A DNA stretch of 64,000 nucleotides from Syntrophaceae bacterium. GTDB lineage: Bacteria; Desulfobacterota; Syntrophia; Syntrophales; Smithellaceae. The translations under genes were made by a program, and so were the position numbers. The stretch is from NCBI GenBank assembly GCA_018436925.1, contig JAHDKI010000010.1, positions 1 through 64,000 on the forward strand, read 5' to 3'. This document shows, in pieces, positions 42,659 through 51,305 of this stretch (position 1 is its first letter; each line of letters starts with the position of its first letter). Below the pieces are notes generated by a model that made no database searches, was not told the origin of the DNA, and worked only from the letters and a program-made list of their open reading frames with translations.

Positions 42659-44893
42659 ATGGGAACGATACATAAAACCGGCTGTGTCCTGTGCGCGCAA
42701 AACTGCGGTCTGGAAATCGAAGTTGAAAACAATCGCATCATCAAAGTCAAGCCCGATAAATCCAACGCGAAAAGTGAAGGCTATGTCTGCCGCAAAGGCA
42801 TGAATGTCGCCTATCATCAGCACAATGCCGACCGCCTGAAATATCCGCTCAAAAAAGTAAACGGCAAGTTCGAACGGATTTCCTGGGATCAAGCCCTTGA
42901 TGAAATTGCCGCAAAACTCAAGACCATTATCGGTCAGCACGGTCCGCGCTCGTTTGCCTATATGGGCGGCGGCGGTCAGGGCTGCCACTTTGAAGTGCCC
43001 TTTGGCGTGCGCCTGATGCGGGGCCTGGGCTCGCAGTATCAGTACAGTGCGCTCGGGCAGGAATTTGCCGGCGCTTTCTGGGTTATCGGACGCACGCACG
43101 GCAAGCAGTATCTTCACGACGGCCCGGATGTCGATCATACGGATGTTCTGCTGGTCATCGGCTGGAATGGCATGCAAAGCCATCAGATCCCCCAGGCCCC
43201 CCGAAAGCTCCAGCGCATCTCTAAAGATAAAGACAAGGTGCTCATCGTCGTTGATCCGCGGATTTCCGAAACGGCGAAGCTTGCCGATATTCATCTGCGC
43301 ATCCGCCCCGGCACGGATTCCCTGCTGCTTAGGTCTCTGATTGCCATCATCCTGAAAGAAGGGTGGGACAATAAAGACTATCTGGCCAATCGCACGTCCG
43401 GCTTTGATGCTGTAAAGTCCTATTTTGAAAATTTCGACGTCCGCGCCGCCCTCAAAGTCTGCGAACTGGATTTCGATACGGTGCGCGAAGTCGCAAGGCT
43501 TTACGCCACGCGCAAATCGTCGCTGCGCTACGATCTGGGCATTTACATGGGGCGCCACAGCGGTCTCAACTCGTATCTGATCGTAATTTTGATGGCCGTC
43601 TGCGGCAGGCTTTGCGTGGAGGGCGGCAATATCATTCCCGGACATCTGATGCCCATCGGCCCTTCAAGCGATGAACGGGATGCGAAAACCTGGCGGACGG
43701 TCGCGACGAATTCCTTCCCGGTTTGCGGCGTCTTTCCGCCCAATGTGATGCCGGAAGAAATTCTTTCGGATCACCCCGACAGGCTGCGCGCGGTTTTTGT
43801 CACCGGACTGAATCCCGTGCGTTCCTATGCGGACACGACCGCTTATGAAAAAGCCTTTGAAAGACTCGACCTGCTGGTTACGGCGGAACTCGCCATGACG
43901 GAGACGGCGGCGCTATCCCACTATGTGCTGCCCTCGCGCACCGGTTATGAATCGTGGGACGGAACGTTCTTTCCTTTCACTTATCCGGGCATCTACTTCC
44001 AGATGCGCCGGCCGATTATCGAACCGGACGGAGAGCAAAAAGAACAAGGCGAAATCGATTTGCTTTTGGCCGACAAACTGGGGCTCATTCCGCCGATTCC
44101 GGAAAGTCTTTATCAGGCGGCCGATGAAAGCCGCGCGGCCTTTGCCAAAGCTTTAATGGAGTATGCCGTCACGGAGCCGAAAGCATTGAAGGCCATGCCG
44201 TTTATTCTGGGGAAAACGCTGGGCAAGGCGCTGGGTTCCGTGCATCTTGCGGCTCTTTGGGGCATGCTGCAGGTCGCGCCCAAATCATTGTATCAAAATG
44301 CCGTCCGCGCGGGATTTTCGTCGGGCCCGGCAATGGGCGAAGAAATCTTCCAGGCGATTCTCGATTCTCCTGAAGGCGTCTGGGTGGGAAAAATCGACCC
44401 GGCCGACAATTTTGCTCAAGTCAAAACAGACGACGGGAGAATCAATCTGTTGATTCCTGAGCTGCTCGATGAGTTGCGGTCGATTGAAGCAGCCAAAGAA
44501 GAAGCGGCCTTGACGCTTCCCGCGGAATTCCCCCTGGTTCTCATGGCGGGCAAGCATATCGACAAAAACGCAAACACCCTGATGCGCGATCCGGCCTGGA
44601 ACGAAGGCAGGCGCGCCTGCACGCTGGCGATGCATCCCGACGATGCATCCGCCCTCAATTTGAAAGACGCTCAGACGGTCCGTGTCACCACGGAGGCAGG
44701 CTCGGAAACCATCGAACTGGAACTTACCGACACGGCCAGGCCCGGCCATGTGGTTATTCCGCACGGCTTCGGCCTGGTGTATGACGGCGTCAAGTACGGC
44801 GCGAACGTCAACCGATTAACGAAAAATACGAACCGCGACCAGTTCGGCACGCCCATTCATCGGTATGTGCCTTGCCGGGTGGAAGCGGTATAA
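42659..44893 (+). CDS. Molybdopterin (Mo/W) oxidoreductase, DMSO-reductase superfamily
   Basis: 744 residues, AAAGG before ATG 42659. N-terminal [4Fe-4S] motif Cys9-x2-Cys12-x3-Cys16 with Cys44 (GYVCRKG). The molybdopterin domain follows (SWDQALDEIAAKLK, LVIGWNGMQSHQIP, VVDPRISETAKLADI, HLRIRPGTDSLLL) and a C-terminal cofactor-capping barrel from about 625 (LVLMAGKHIDKNANTLM, PDDASALNLKDAQTV). No Tat signal, so cytoplasmic, and no electron-transfer subunit is adjacent. Related stand-alone enzymes include formate dehydrogenase-like and hydratase-like members; substrate is unknown, and acyl-CoA-linked chemistry is suggested only by the neighbours. Confidence 0.85.
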   Translation: MGTIHKTGCVLCAQNCGLEIEVENNRIIKVKPDKSNAKSEGYVCRKGMNVAYHQHNADRLKYPLKKVNGKFERISWDQALDEIAAKLKTIIGQHGPRSFAYMGGGGQGCHFEVPFGVRLMRGLGSQYQYSALGQEFAGAFWVIGRTHGKQYLHDGPDVDHTDVLLVIGWNGMQSHQIPQAPRKLQRISKDKDKVLIVVDPRISETAKLADIHLRIRPGTDSLLLRSLIAIILKEGWDNKDYLANRTSGFDAVKSYFENFDVRAALKVCELDFDTVREVARLYATRKSSLRYDLGIYMGRHSGLNSYLIVILMAVCGRLCVEGGNIIPGHLMPIGPSSDERDAKTWRTVATNSFPVCGVFPPNVMPEEILSDHPDRLRAVFVTGLNPVRSYADTTAYEKAFERLDLLVTAELAMTETAALSHYVLPSRTGYESWDGTFFPFTYPGIYFQMRRPIIEPDGEQKEQGEIDLLLADKLGLIPPIPESLYQAADESRAAFAKALMEYAVTEPKALKAMPFILGKTLGKALGSVHLAALWGMLQVAPKSLYQNAVRAGFSSGPAMGEEIFQAILDSPEGVWVGKIDPADNFAQVKTDDGRINLLIPELLDELRSIEAAKEEAALTLPAEFPLVLMAGKHIDKNANTLMRDPAWNEGRRACTLAMHPDDASALNLKDAQTVRVTTEAGSETIELELTDTARPGHVVIPHGFGLVYDGVKYGANVNRLTKNTNRDQFGTPIHRYVPCRVEAV

Positions 44894-44909
44894 ATTATAT
44901 CCCCCTTAG

Positions 44910-44930
44910 TCCCCCTTTAAAAAAGGGGGA
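44910..44930. repeat. C5T3-type palindromic hairpin
   Basis: TCCCCCTTT (44910-44918) pairs perfectly with AAAGGGGGA (44922-44930) around a 3-base loop, between the oxidoreductase and crotonase genes. Related to the element at 24541-24585. On the plus strand GGGGGAAAAAC follows, so it is not a typical terminator. Confidence 0.65.
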
Positions 44931-44951
44931 AAAACATGAGAAGGAGACATG

Positions 44952-45755
44952 ATGAGTGAACTGGTAAAAATTAGCATTGCCGACCATATTGCGGATGTCC
45001 GCCTGAACCGGCCCGATAAGTTCAACGCGCTGAGTTTCGATCTGATTGACGCGATCGCCGCCGCCATCGACCGTCTGGCGAAGGAACCCGGCGTGCGCGT
45101 GGTCGTTCTCTCGGGCGTTGGCAAAAGTTTCTGCGCCGGGCTCGACATTGAAAACTTCGCAGCCATACAATCCGGCGAGAAAAGGTTCCCCAACCTGACA
45201 GACCGGTATAAAAACAAAATATCCAACATCTATCAGCATATCGGCTACGGTTGGAAAGAGTTGCCCGTGCCGGTGATCGCAGCCATTCACGGCGTGGCGC
45301 TGGGCGGCGGCCTTCAGATCGCCCTGGGGGCCGACATCCGCTTCTGCACGCCGGATACTAAATTTTCCATCATGGAAATGCGCTGGGGATTGATTCCGGA
45401 TATGAGCGTGACCCAGACCATCCGTGACGTGGTTTCCATCGACGTGGCCAAAGAACTGATCTTTACCAACAAAGTCATCCTGGGCGAGGAGGCGCTACGG
45501 CTGAAGCTGGTCACGCATGTCGTCGAAAAGCCCTATGACGACGCGATGGCCCTGGCCAAAGAAATCGCCTCCAAGAATCCCGACGCCATCCGCGCGGCCA
45601 AGAAGCTGCTCAACGACGTGTGGCACGGTGATTCCGCACGGGGCTTGATGAGGGAATCGGAATTGATGATGACGCTCATGGGCAGCCCCAACCAGATCGA
45701 GGCGGTGACCGCGCAGTTTGCCAAGCGCCCGCCGAATTTCAAGGATCCCGTTTGA
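44952..45755 (+). CDS. Enoyl-CoA hydratase/isomerase (crotonase family)
   Basis: 267 residues from ATG 44952, where AAGGAG (44941-44946) is properly spaced; ATG 44949 is too close. Oxyanion-hole blocks VVVLSGVGKSFCAGLDIENF (given by type) near 44-63 and IHGVALGGGLQIALGADIRF near 115-134. The region after it has EMRWGLIPDMSVTQ, with Asp at the position where dienoyl-CoA isomerases have an acid, while the usual hydratase Glu pair is not evident. That would favour an isomerase-like activity, but this is a by-eye alignment. Last third helical, as in crotonase trimers. Confidence 0.82.
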   Translation: MSELVKISIADHIADVRLNRPDKFNALSFDLIDAIAAAIDRLAKEPGVRVVVLSGVGKSFCAGLDIENFAAIQSGEKRFPNLTDRYKNKISNIYQHIGYGWKELPVPVIAAIHGVALGGGLQIALGADIRFCTPDTKFSIMEMRWGLIPDMSVTQTIRDVVSIDVAKELIFTNKVILGEEALRLKLVTHVVEKPYDDAMALAKEIASKNPDAIRAAKKLLNDVWHGDSARGLMRESELMMTLMGSPNQIEAVTAQFAKRPPNFKDPV

Positions 45756-45824
45756 TCTTTCGATCCGCGAACCGCCCCAATGGTAAAAGAAGGGAAACGC
45801 AGCCGGACGGCGGAAAACTTAACG

Positions 45825-45852
45825 CTTGCATTGTTTTTCCGTTCGGTAGTAT
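45825..45852 (+). promoter_or_regulatory. Candidate sigma-70 promoter for the NTF2-like gene
   Basis: CTTGCA (45825-45830), a 16-base spacer and TAGTAT (45847-45852) lie 37 bases before ATG 45889. Moderate match only. Confidence 0.35.
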
Positions 45853-45888
45853 GCCGAAACGGCAATGCCCGAAAAGAAAGGAGCAGAC

Positions 45889-46278
45889 ATGATTTCAGAC
45901 ACAATGGCGGCCTGGCACAAACTGGTCGAAACCCGCGACGCGAAAGCACTCGATGCCATCCTGGCGGATAACGTGGTGTTTCATTCTCCCGTCGTTCATA
46001 CTCCTCAGGCGGGAAAACCGATCACGAAACTGTATCTGACGGCCGCGCTGCATGTGCTCAACAACGACACCTTCACCTATCTGCGGGAAGTGATTCAGGA
46101 TCGTAACGCCGTTTTGGAATTTTCGACCGTCATCGACGGCATCACGATCAACGGCGTGGACATGATCACCTGGGGCGAAGACGGCCGCATTTATGACTTC
46201 AAAGTGATGATCCGCCCGCTCAAGGCGATCAACCTGGTCCATAAAATGATGGGCGCGATGCTGGACAAATTAAAATAA
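45889..46278 (+). CDS. SnoaL/NTF2-like protein
   Basis: 129 residues from ATG 45889 (AAAGGAG upstream). MAAWHKLVETRDAKALDAIL is the N-terminal helical pair, then NVVFHSPVVHTPQAGK and FTYLREVIQDRNAVLEF form the curved sheet, and ITWGEDGRIYDFKVMIRPL ends the cone. The fold binds small hydrophobic molecules or acts as isomerase/cyclase. A His/Asp pair lines the expected pocket. It follows the acyl-CoA catabolic genes, but has its own putative promoter. Confidence 0.75.
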   Translation: MISDTMAAWHKLVETRDAKALDAILADNVVFHSPVVHTPQAGKPITKLYLTAALHVLNNDTFTYLREVIQDRNAVLEFSTVIDGITINGVDMITWGEDGRIYDFKVMIRPLKAINLVHKMMGAMLDKLK

Positions 46279-46362
46279 CCCCAAACTCCAAGATGGACGT
46301 TTGTCCCGGCAATCCAAAAAGGACGAATCAACCCGCTGTTTTTTTCAGAAAGGAGAAAGGCT

Positions 46363-46704
46363 ATGAACGACGGCATGAACCTCTCTTTCAGAATGGCTTT
46401 AGCATGTTTGCTGATTGCGGCGCTGGCCTGGACGACCCCGGCGGCCGCCCAGGGACGATCGGCCACCCCTGTGGAAGGGGCGAGTTTCAATGTTTCGGCA
46501 TCACTTAAGGATAACCTGAAAACCTACGCCGGCAAAGAAGTGGTGCTTCATCTGAAATCGGGCAAGACGCTTCAGGGCCGGGTTAAAGCCGTAGAAGACC
46601 ACCTTGTCCACATTGAGAAACTCTCCGGCCGCGATTTTTTTGACGCGCTCGTCCGCATTGAAGACATCGCCGCCATGGAAGCGAGATTTCGAGAATTAAA
46701 ATGA
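46363..46704 (+). CDS. Small secreted Sm-like (LSm-fold) protein
   Basis: 113 residues, AAAGGAG before the ATG. A signal peptide (about 1-29, MALACLLIAALAWTTPAAAQ) precedes about 80 residues. The core KEVVLHLKSGKTLQGRVKAV, then EDHLVHIEKL, resembles the Sm1 strand pattern (V.L..G....G.V.....V.I). A C-terminal helix (EDIAAMEARFREL) replaces the Sm N-terminal helix. Periplasmic Sm-like proteins are not well understood. The fold call is pattern-based. Confidence 0.6.
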   Translation: MNDGMNLSFRMALACLLIAALAWTTPAAAQGRSATPVEGASFNVSASLKDNLKTYAGKEVVLHLKSGKTLQGRVKAVEDHLVHIEKLSGRDFFDALVRIEDIAAMEARFRELK

Positions 46705-46720
46705 AACATCGGCAGGCTCT

Positions 46721-46740
46721 CCGCCCGCCCCTTCGGGCGG
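46721..46740 (+). terminator. GC hairpin after the Sm-like gene
   Basis: CCGCCCG (46721-46727) and CGGGCGG (46734-46740) form a 7-bp stem 17 bases after the stop codon. No T-tract follows directly. The rest of the 298-base gap to 47003 shows no gene or clear promoter. Confidence 0.4.
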
Positions 46741-47002
46741 CGGAAGCCTTCCGCGCCCGCATCGGCGTCAACCGGTTTTTCCTTGCCGTCTGAAAATGAC
46801 GAAAGCTTTAGTCTTTTGCTGTTTCGGGATGCCCCCATTTGCCGGTGATTTAAAAACGCTCCGTTGGACCGTGAGAAATCGTCTTGATTCCCCCCGCCCT
46901 CGCGTCAAGGGATCACCGCCCGTAATTTTTCTCCTTTGGCTCAAGAAAAGTACGCAAACTGGCGATATTGTCTCTAAGATTGTATTCATGGAATCGTGCC
47001 CT

Positions 47003-49267
47003 ATGACGACCGCAAAGAAAACTGAAGGACATTTTAAAGAAGACCTGGATCAGGCGCGCCGGCATATTGCCCAACTGGAGCAGCGCCTGGCCGAACAAAA
47101 GATCATTGAAGCGCAGTTGCGTCAAAACGAGGAACGCTACCGTAATTTTATGGAAAACGTCAGCGATGAATGCTACGAAACAGACCTCCGCGGAAACATT
47201 ACTTACATCAATGAGATCGCAGCCAGACGAAGCGGCTACCGGCGAGACGACTTAATCGGCAAAAATAACCGGGACTATACCTCGCCTGAGGAAGCCAAAC
47301 GCACCTACAAGATATTTCACGAGATTTATCGCACCGGCACACCCGCCATCTTGACCGACTACAAACTCCTGACCCGAGACGGCCAATTCCGGTTTGTCGA
47401 AACCTCCGTGTCGCTGATCCGCGACAGCGCGGGGAATCCGACGGGCTTTCGCGGCATCAGCCGGGATCTCACCGGCCGGCGCCAGGACCAGACCAACCTG
47501 GAACGCTATCGGGATTTTATGGAAAACATCGCCGACGGGTGCTTTGAAAACGATCTGCGCGGAACGATCACCTATACCAACGAAGTCGGGGCGCGCCGGC
47601 TCGGCCTGACCAAAGAGGAGTTTGTGGGAATGAACCTGCGCGAGTTTACCAGCCCCGGTGAAGCCCAGCGGATTATCAAATTTTTCAATGAGATCTACCG
47701 GAGCGGAAAGCCCGCGTTCATCGATGAATGCGAGCTTTACCGCAAAGACGGACAAAGTCTTTTTGTCGAGATGTCCGCGGCGTTGATTTACGACGCACAG
47801 GGCAAGCCTGTCGGGTTTCGCGGCACGACGCGCGATGTGTCTGAAAAGAAGAAAGCCCGCAAGGAACTGGAGCGGTACCGGGATTTTATGGAGACTATCG
47901 CCGACGGATGCTATGAAAACGACCTGCGTGGAACCATTACCTACGCCAATGAGATCGCCGCCAGAAGAATCGGCTACAGCCGGGAAGAATTCGTCGGCAT
48001 GAACAACCGGGATTTTATGACGCCCGGGGAAGCCAGACGAATCAACGCCATTTTCAATGACGTTTATAAAACGGGGAAGCCGACTTTCATTGACGCAACG
48101 GAAGTGCTTCATAAAGACGGCCATACCGTCTTCATCGAGCAGTCCGCCGCGGTCATCCGGGACGAGAAGGGCAACATTGCGGGCTTCCGCGGGACCACAA
48201 GAGACATTACCGAAAGAAAGAAAATCCAGGATGCGCTCAAAGAAAGCGAAAAAAATTACCGGCTGCTCATCGAAAACAATCCGGCGGGCATTCTGATCTA
48301 TTCTCCGGCGGGACGGATTATCATGGCCAATAAGCGGGCGCTGGAGGATCTGGAAACAACCGAAGACCGGCTGGTCGGCAAACTGGCCAGCCTGACGGAT
48401 TTGAAACTCTTTCGCCCGGACGGCAAACCGCTCCCTCAAAATGAGCACCCGGTCATGAAAGCCATCATCGGAAATGCGCCGGTAAATGACGTTGTGATCG
48501 GCGTGTCGTCGCTCCAAAGAGAAAACATCGTCTGGCTGGTCGTCAATGCCGAACCGCAGTGGGACGAGGCGGGACGACTTTCCCGCGTGATCGCCTCTTT
48601 TTTCAATGTCACGCGCAGAATCAAGGCCGAAGCGGCGCTGAAATCCAGCGAAGCGAAATACCGTTTTCTGACCGAAAAAATGACGGACATCGTCTGGACG
48701 GTGGATAGAAACCTGAACTTCACCTATGTCAGCCCATCCATTGAGAAAGCCTTAGGCTACCCGCCGGAGGCTTTCGCGCGCCTCCGGGCGGAAGACATTC
48801 TGACGGAGGAATCCTTCCGCCAGGTCATGGAACTCATCGTTGTCGAGCTGGCCCGCAATCGGGAACCGTCGCCTGAAGCCGACCGCTTCGTGGCCTTTGA
48901 AACGACTTACCGCCATCAGAACGGCTCGATGGTCTGGTTCCACAACGTCGCCAGCGCCATCCGGGACGAACAGGGCGTCATCACCGGCTTTCACGGCGTG
49001 TCACGCAACGTCAGCGACCAAAAACAGGCGGCGGCGGAGCGCGAAGAGCTTATCGCGGAGCTCAAGCAGGCGCTGGCCGAAGTGAAGACCCTAAGCGGCA
49101 TGCTGCCGATCTGCGCCCATTGCAAGAAAATCCGCGACGATCAGGGATACTGGAATCAGATGGAAACGTATATCACCAAACACTCCGAAGCCCTTTTCTC
49201 CCATTGCATCTGCCCGGACTGCGCAACAAAAATCTATCCGGACTATTTACCGGGCCCTAAGAAATAG
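47003..49267 (+). CDS. Five-PAS-domain signalling protein with C-terminal Cys module
   Basis: 754 residues from ATG 47003; the frame is open back to 46796 but that stretch has no family sequence. A short coiled coil (about 10-35) is followed by three near-identical PAS/PAC units, then two diverged PAS domains (about 418-545 and 550-675). A coiled coil then leads to a terminal module LPICAHCKKIRDDQGYWNQ ... SHCICPDCATKIYPD with CxxC pairs. That module recurs at the end of many multi-PAS proteins and probably binds zinc. No kinase, GGDEF or methyl-accepting domain follows, so the output is by interaction. No signal peptide. Confidence 0.85.
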   Translation: MTTAKKTEGHFKEDLDQARRHIAQLEQRLAEQKIIEAQLRQNEERYRNFMENVSDECYETDLRGNITYINEIAARRSGYRRDDLIGKNNRDYTSPEEAKRTYKIFHEIYRTGTPAILTDYKLLTRDGQFRFVETSVSLIRDSAGNPTGFRGISRDLTGRRQDQTNLERYRDFMENIADGCFENDLRGTITYTNEVGARRLGLTKEEFVGMNLREFTSPGEAQRIIKFFNEIYRSGKPAFIDECELYRKDGQSLFVEMSAALIYDAQGKPVGFRGTTRDVSEKKKARKELERYRDFMETIADGCYENDLRGTITYANEIAARRIGYSREEFVGMNNRDFMTPGEARRINAIFNDVYKTGKPTFIDATEVLHKDGHTVFIEQSAAVIRDEKGNIAGFRGTTRDITERKKIQDALKESEKNYRLLIENNPAGILIYSPAGRIIMANKRALEDLETTEDRLVGKLASLTDLKLFRPDGKPLPQNEHPVMKAIIGNAPVNDVVIGVSSLQRENIVWLVVNAEPQWDEAGRLSRVIASFFNVTRRIKAEAALKSSEAKYRFLTEKMTDIVWTVDRNLNFTYVSPSIEKALGYPPEAFARLRAEDILTEESFRQVMELIVVELARNREPSPEADRFVAFETTYRHQNGSMVWFHNVASAIRDEQGVITGFHGVSRNVSDQKQAAAEREELIAELKQALAEVKTLSGMLPICAHCKKIRDDQGYWNQMETYITKHSEALFSHCICPDCATKIYPDYLPGPKK
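47135..48241 (+). repeat. Three tandem 369-bp coding repeats (PAS units 1-3)
   Basis: The segment encoding ERYR(N/D)FME starts again at exact 369-base steps (47135, 47504, 47873), i.e. 123 residues per unit. Units 2 and 3 are the closest (IADGCFENDLRGTITYTNE versus IADGCYENDLRGTITYANE). This is an in-frame tandem amplification. Confidence 0.9.
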
Positions 49268-49307
49268 GACGCTCCATGCAGGGCGGCCGGCCTCGCCGTA
49301 AAACCGC

Positions 49308-49337
49308 TTGACAGCGCCCCGGGTGTTTTCATAGGCT
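49308..49337 (+). promoter_or_regulatory. Candidate sigma-70 promoter of the patatin cluster
   Basis: TTGACA (49308-49313), an 18-base spacer and TAGGCT (49332-49337) lie 43 bases before ATG 49381. Confidence 0.5.
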
Positions 49338-49380
49338 TGCCTCTGATGTGATTGCCTATGAACGGAGTTCCCTACTTCAG

Positions 49381-50229
49381 ATGAAAAGCCTATCCCCGTT
49401 CACGACCATCGTTTTTGCAGGCGGCGGCTGCCGCTGTCTTTGGCAGGTGGGTTTTCTGACCGAAGCGGAACCTGCGGCCGGCATCGTCCCTGATGAAATC
49501 GCCGCGGCCAGCGCCGGCGCCGCCATGGCCTGCATCTACTACGCCGGCCGCGCCGACGTCGCGCTTGCGGCTTTCAAAAAAGCGACCGCGCGGAACCGGA
49601 AAAATTTTTATCCCTCGCGCTGGCTTCAGGGCAGGCCCGCCTTTCCCCATTACGCCATGTACCGCGATCTGATGCTGGCCAGCCTGGACGCTGAGGCCTT
49701 GACACGCCTGCGGAATGGACCCGACATCCGCATCGCAATATCAAGACCTCCGGCCTCGATGGGGCCGCGAACGGCCGCGCTCGCCGGGATCGTCGCCTAT
49801 CTGATCGACAAGCGCATTTACGGCGGTGTTCATCCCCGGCTTCCGGCAAAACTGGGTTTTCGTCCTGAAATCCTTTCCGCCCGGGACTGCGACACGCCGG
49901 AGTCGCTTGCCGATCTGGTGTTGGCGTCGTCCTGCACGCCTCCCTTTACGCCTATTGTGCGAGTGAATGACCGGACAGCGCTCGACGGCGGCCTGTATGA
50001 TAATGTTCCGGCGCACGCGATTTCGAAACAGGACGCCGCTTGCCTCGTTCTGCTGACGCGCCGCTACAAGGCATCCGATATCCCGAACCAACCCGGCAGA
50101 CTCTATGTTCAACCGTCGCAGCCCCTGCCGATATCCAAATGGGATTACACCAGCCCGGGAAAAATGCAGGAGACGTTTGATATCGGACGGAGAGACGGTG
50201 AGCGGTTCGCCCTGCTTCACCGCCGGTAA
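49381..50229 (+). CDS. Patatin-like phospholipase
   Basis: 282 residues from ATG 49381; a GTG at 49348 is possible. VFAGGGCRCLWQVGFL supplies the glycine-rich oxyanion segment. AASAGAAMACIYY has the nucleophile Ser in a G/A-x-S-x-G elbow (ASAGA, where the first Gly is Ala), and LDGGLYDNVPAH supplies the Asp-Gly-Gly of the Ser-Asp dyad. Soluble, without signal peptide, so it probably acts at the inner leaflet. It is 53 bases upstream of the formyltransferase gene and likely co-transcribed. Confidence 0.82.
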   Translation: MKSLSPFTTIVFAGGGCRCLWQVGFLTEAEPAAGIVPDEIAAASAGAAMACIYYAGRADVALAAFKKATARNRKNFYPSRWLQGRPAFPHYAMYRDLMLASLDAEALTRLRNGPDIRIAISRPPASMGPRTAALAGIVAYLIDKRIYGGVHPRLPAKLGFRPEILSARDCDTPESLADLVLASSCTPPFTPIVRVNDRTALDGGLYDNVPAHAISKQDAACLVLLTRRYKASDIPNQPGRLYVQPSQPLPISKWDYTSPGKMQETFDIGRRDGERFALLHRR

Positions 50230-50282
50230 GCAGGCTTAAGGCTTTTGATCAAGGAAGGTTTTGCTTTTCATCGGGAGCTCAC

Positions 50283-51305
50283 ATGGACAGACTGCTGATC
50301 TTCGGAGACAATCATTTGTCTTTTCCTCCCCTTCTCATCCGGGAAGCCCATCGTCTTTTAAAAGGCCGATCCGGCATCGAGCTGTGCGGCGTGGTCGATG
50401 CCTCGCGCTGTGTGGCCCCTTCCCGACTGTCGCGGAATGTTAAAGGGGCTGCAACCCGGCTTTCCAAATCGTTGTTCAATCCCGCGCGCATCCGCCCGTT
50501 TTGGCCGGCGCCCCGGGAAAACCTCTCGGACGTTTGTCGGAGACTCCGTCTCCCGATCTTTACACCTTCAAACCGCAACATCAATGACCTGGATTTCATC
50601 GCCTTTTTAAGAAATGACATCCGGCCGACACTGGGACTCTCTGCCGGCTGCCTGCAGATCTTTGGAAAGGAGTGCATGGACCTTTTCGATGTGCTGGTGA
50701 ACTATCATAACGGTTTGCTGCCGGATTACGGAGGCCTTTACGCCACACGCTGGTCGATTTATCAAAACGAAGACTCAACCGGATTTACCTATCACCGCAT
50801 CAGTGGCGTTGTCGACGGCGGACCCATCCTGTATCAGGATTCAATTGCGCTCAACAAAGAAACACCGCAGGAAAATATCGAATTTTTGAAAACCCGACGC
50901 GCCGCAGCGGCGCTCGAAGAAGTGCTCAACCGGATGATTGCCCGCGATCCGGGAATGGCGCAGCCTCGACATCCGCGCTGTTTCTCAAGGAAAGCCTTTG
51001 ACGACATCACGACGCTGTCTGATCCTGAAAGATTGACCGCGTCCGAAATCGAAAAAAGACTTTCGGCCTTCGATTGTCTCCACATCAGGATAAAGGGCGT
51101 TTATTATCCGGTGACCTCCCTCAAGCGGGTCGGCGGGCTGAACGAAAAGAAATCCCGTCTGGTTTTTTCGACCCGGGATTCCATTGACATGCTGCCTGTG
51201 CGGTTTCAGTATCTGCCCTTGCGCCTTTTTCGCCTGTGTCATGTTTTGCCCATCCTCCCGCGGCGCACAGACGGCAGCCGTTATTCTGCGGGACCGCAAA
51301 CATGA
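50283..51305 (+). CDS. Formyltransferase-family protein
   Basis: 340 residues with GGGAG before the ATG. The centre carries the formyltransferase core: LVNYHNGLLPDYGGLYATRW (Asn and His of the catalytic triad, about 139-158), then GFTYHRISGVVDGGPIL with the conserved Asp. The N-terminal half is a Rossmann-like domain with LLIFGDNHLSF and FLRNDIRPTLGLSAG. The C-terminal 120 residues do not match a standard FMT domain. Likely uses 10-formyltetrahydrofolate to formylate an amino-sugar or amine. It ends in a four-base overlap (ATGA) with the next gene. Confidence 0.8.
   Translation: MDRLLIFGDNHLSFPPLLIREAHRLLKGRSGIELCGVVDASRCVAPSRLSRNVKGAATRLSKSLFNPARIRPFWPAPRENLSDVCRRLRLPIFTPSNRNINDLDFIAFLRNDIRPTLGLSAGCLQIFGKECMDLFDVLVNYHNGLLPDYGGLYATRWSIYQNEDSTGFTYHRISGVVDGGPILYQDSIALNKETPQENIEFLKTRRAAAALEEVLNRMIARDPGMAQPRHPRCFSRKAFDDITTLSDPERLTASEIEKRLSAFDCLHIRIKGVYYPVTSLKRVGGLNEKKSRLVFSTRDSIDMLPVRFQYLPLRLFRLCHVLPILPRRTDGSRYSAGPQT

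Noticed and set aside
42539-43645. 368-codon minus-strand frame
   Set aside because: Antisense to the molybdopterin oxidoreductase, which has a complete iron-sulfur motif and cofactor domains.
44894-44951. Intrinsic terminator after the molybdopterin gene
   Set aside because: The stem is perfect, but it is followed by A-rich sequence rather than a T-tract on the plus strand, so I list it as a repeat.
47252-48517. 421-codon minus-strand frame
   Set aside because: Antisense to the PAS repeats; its apparent internal repeats just mirror the 369-bp tandem repeats.
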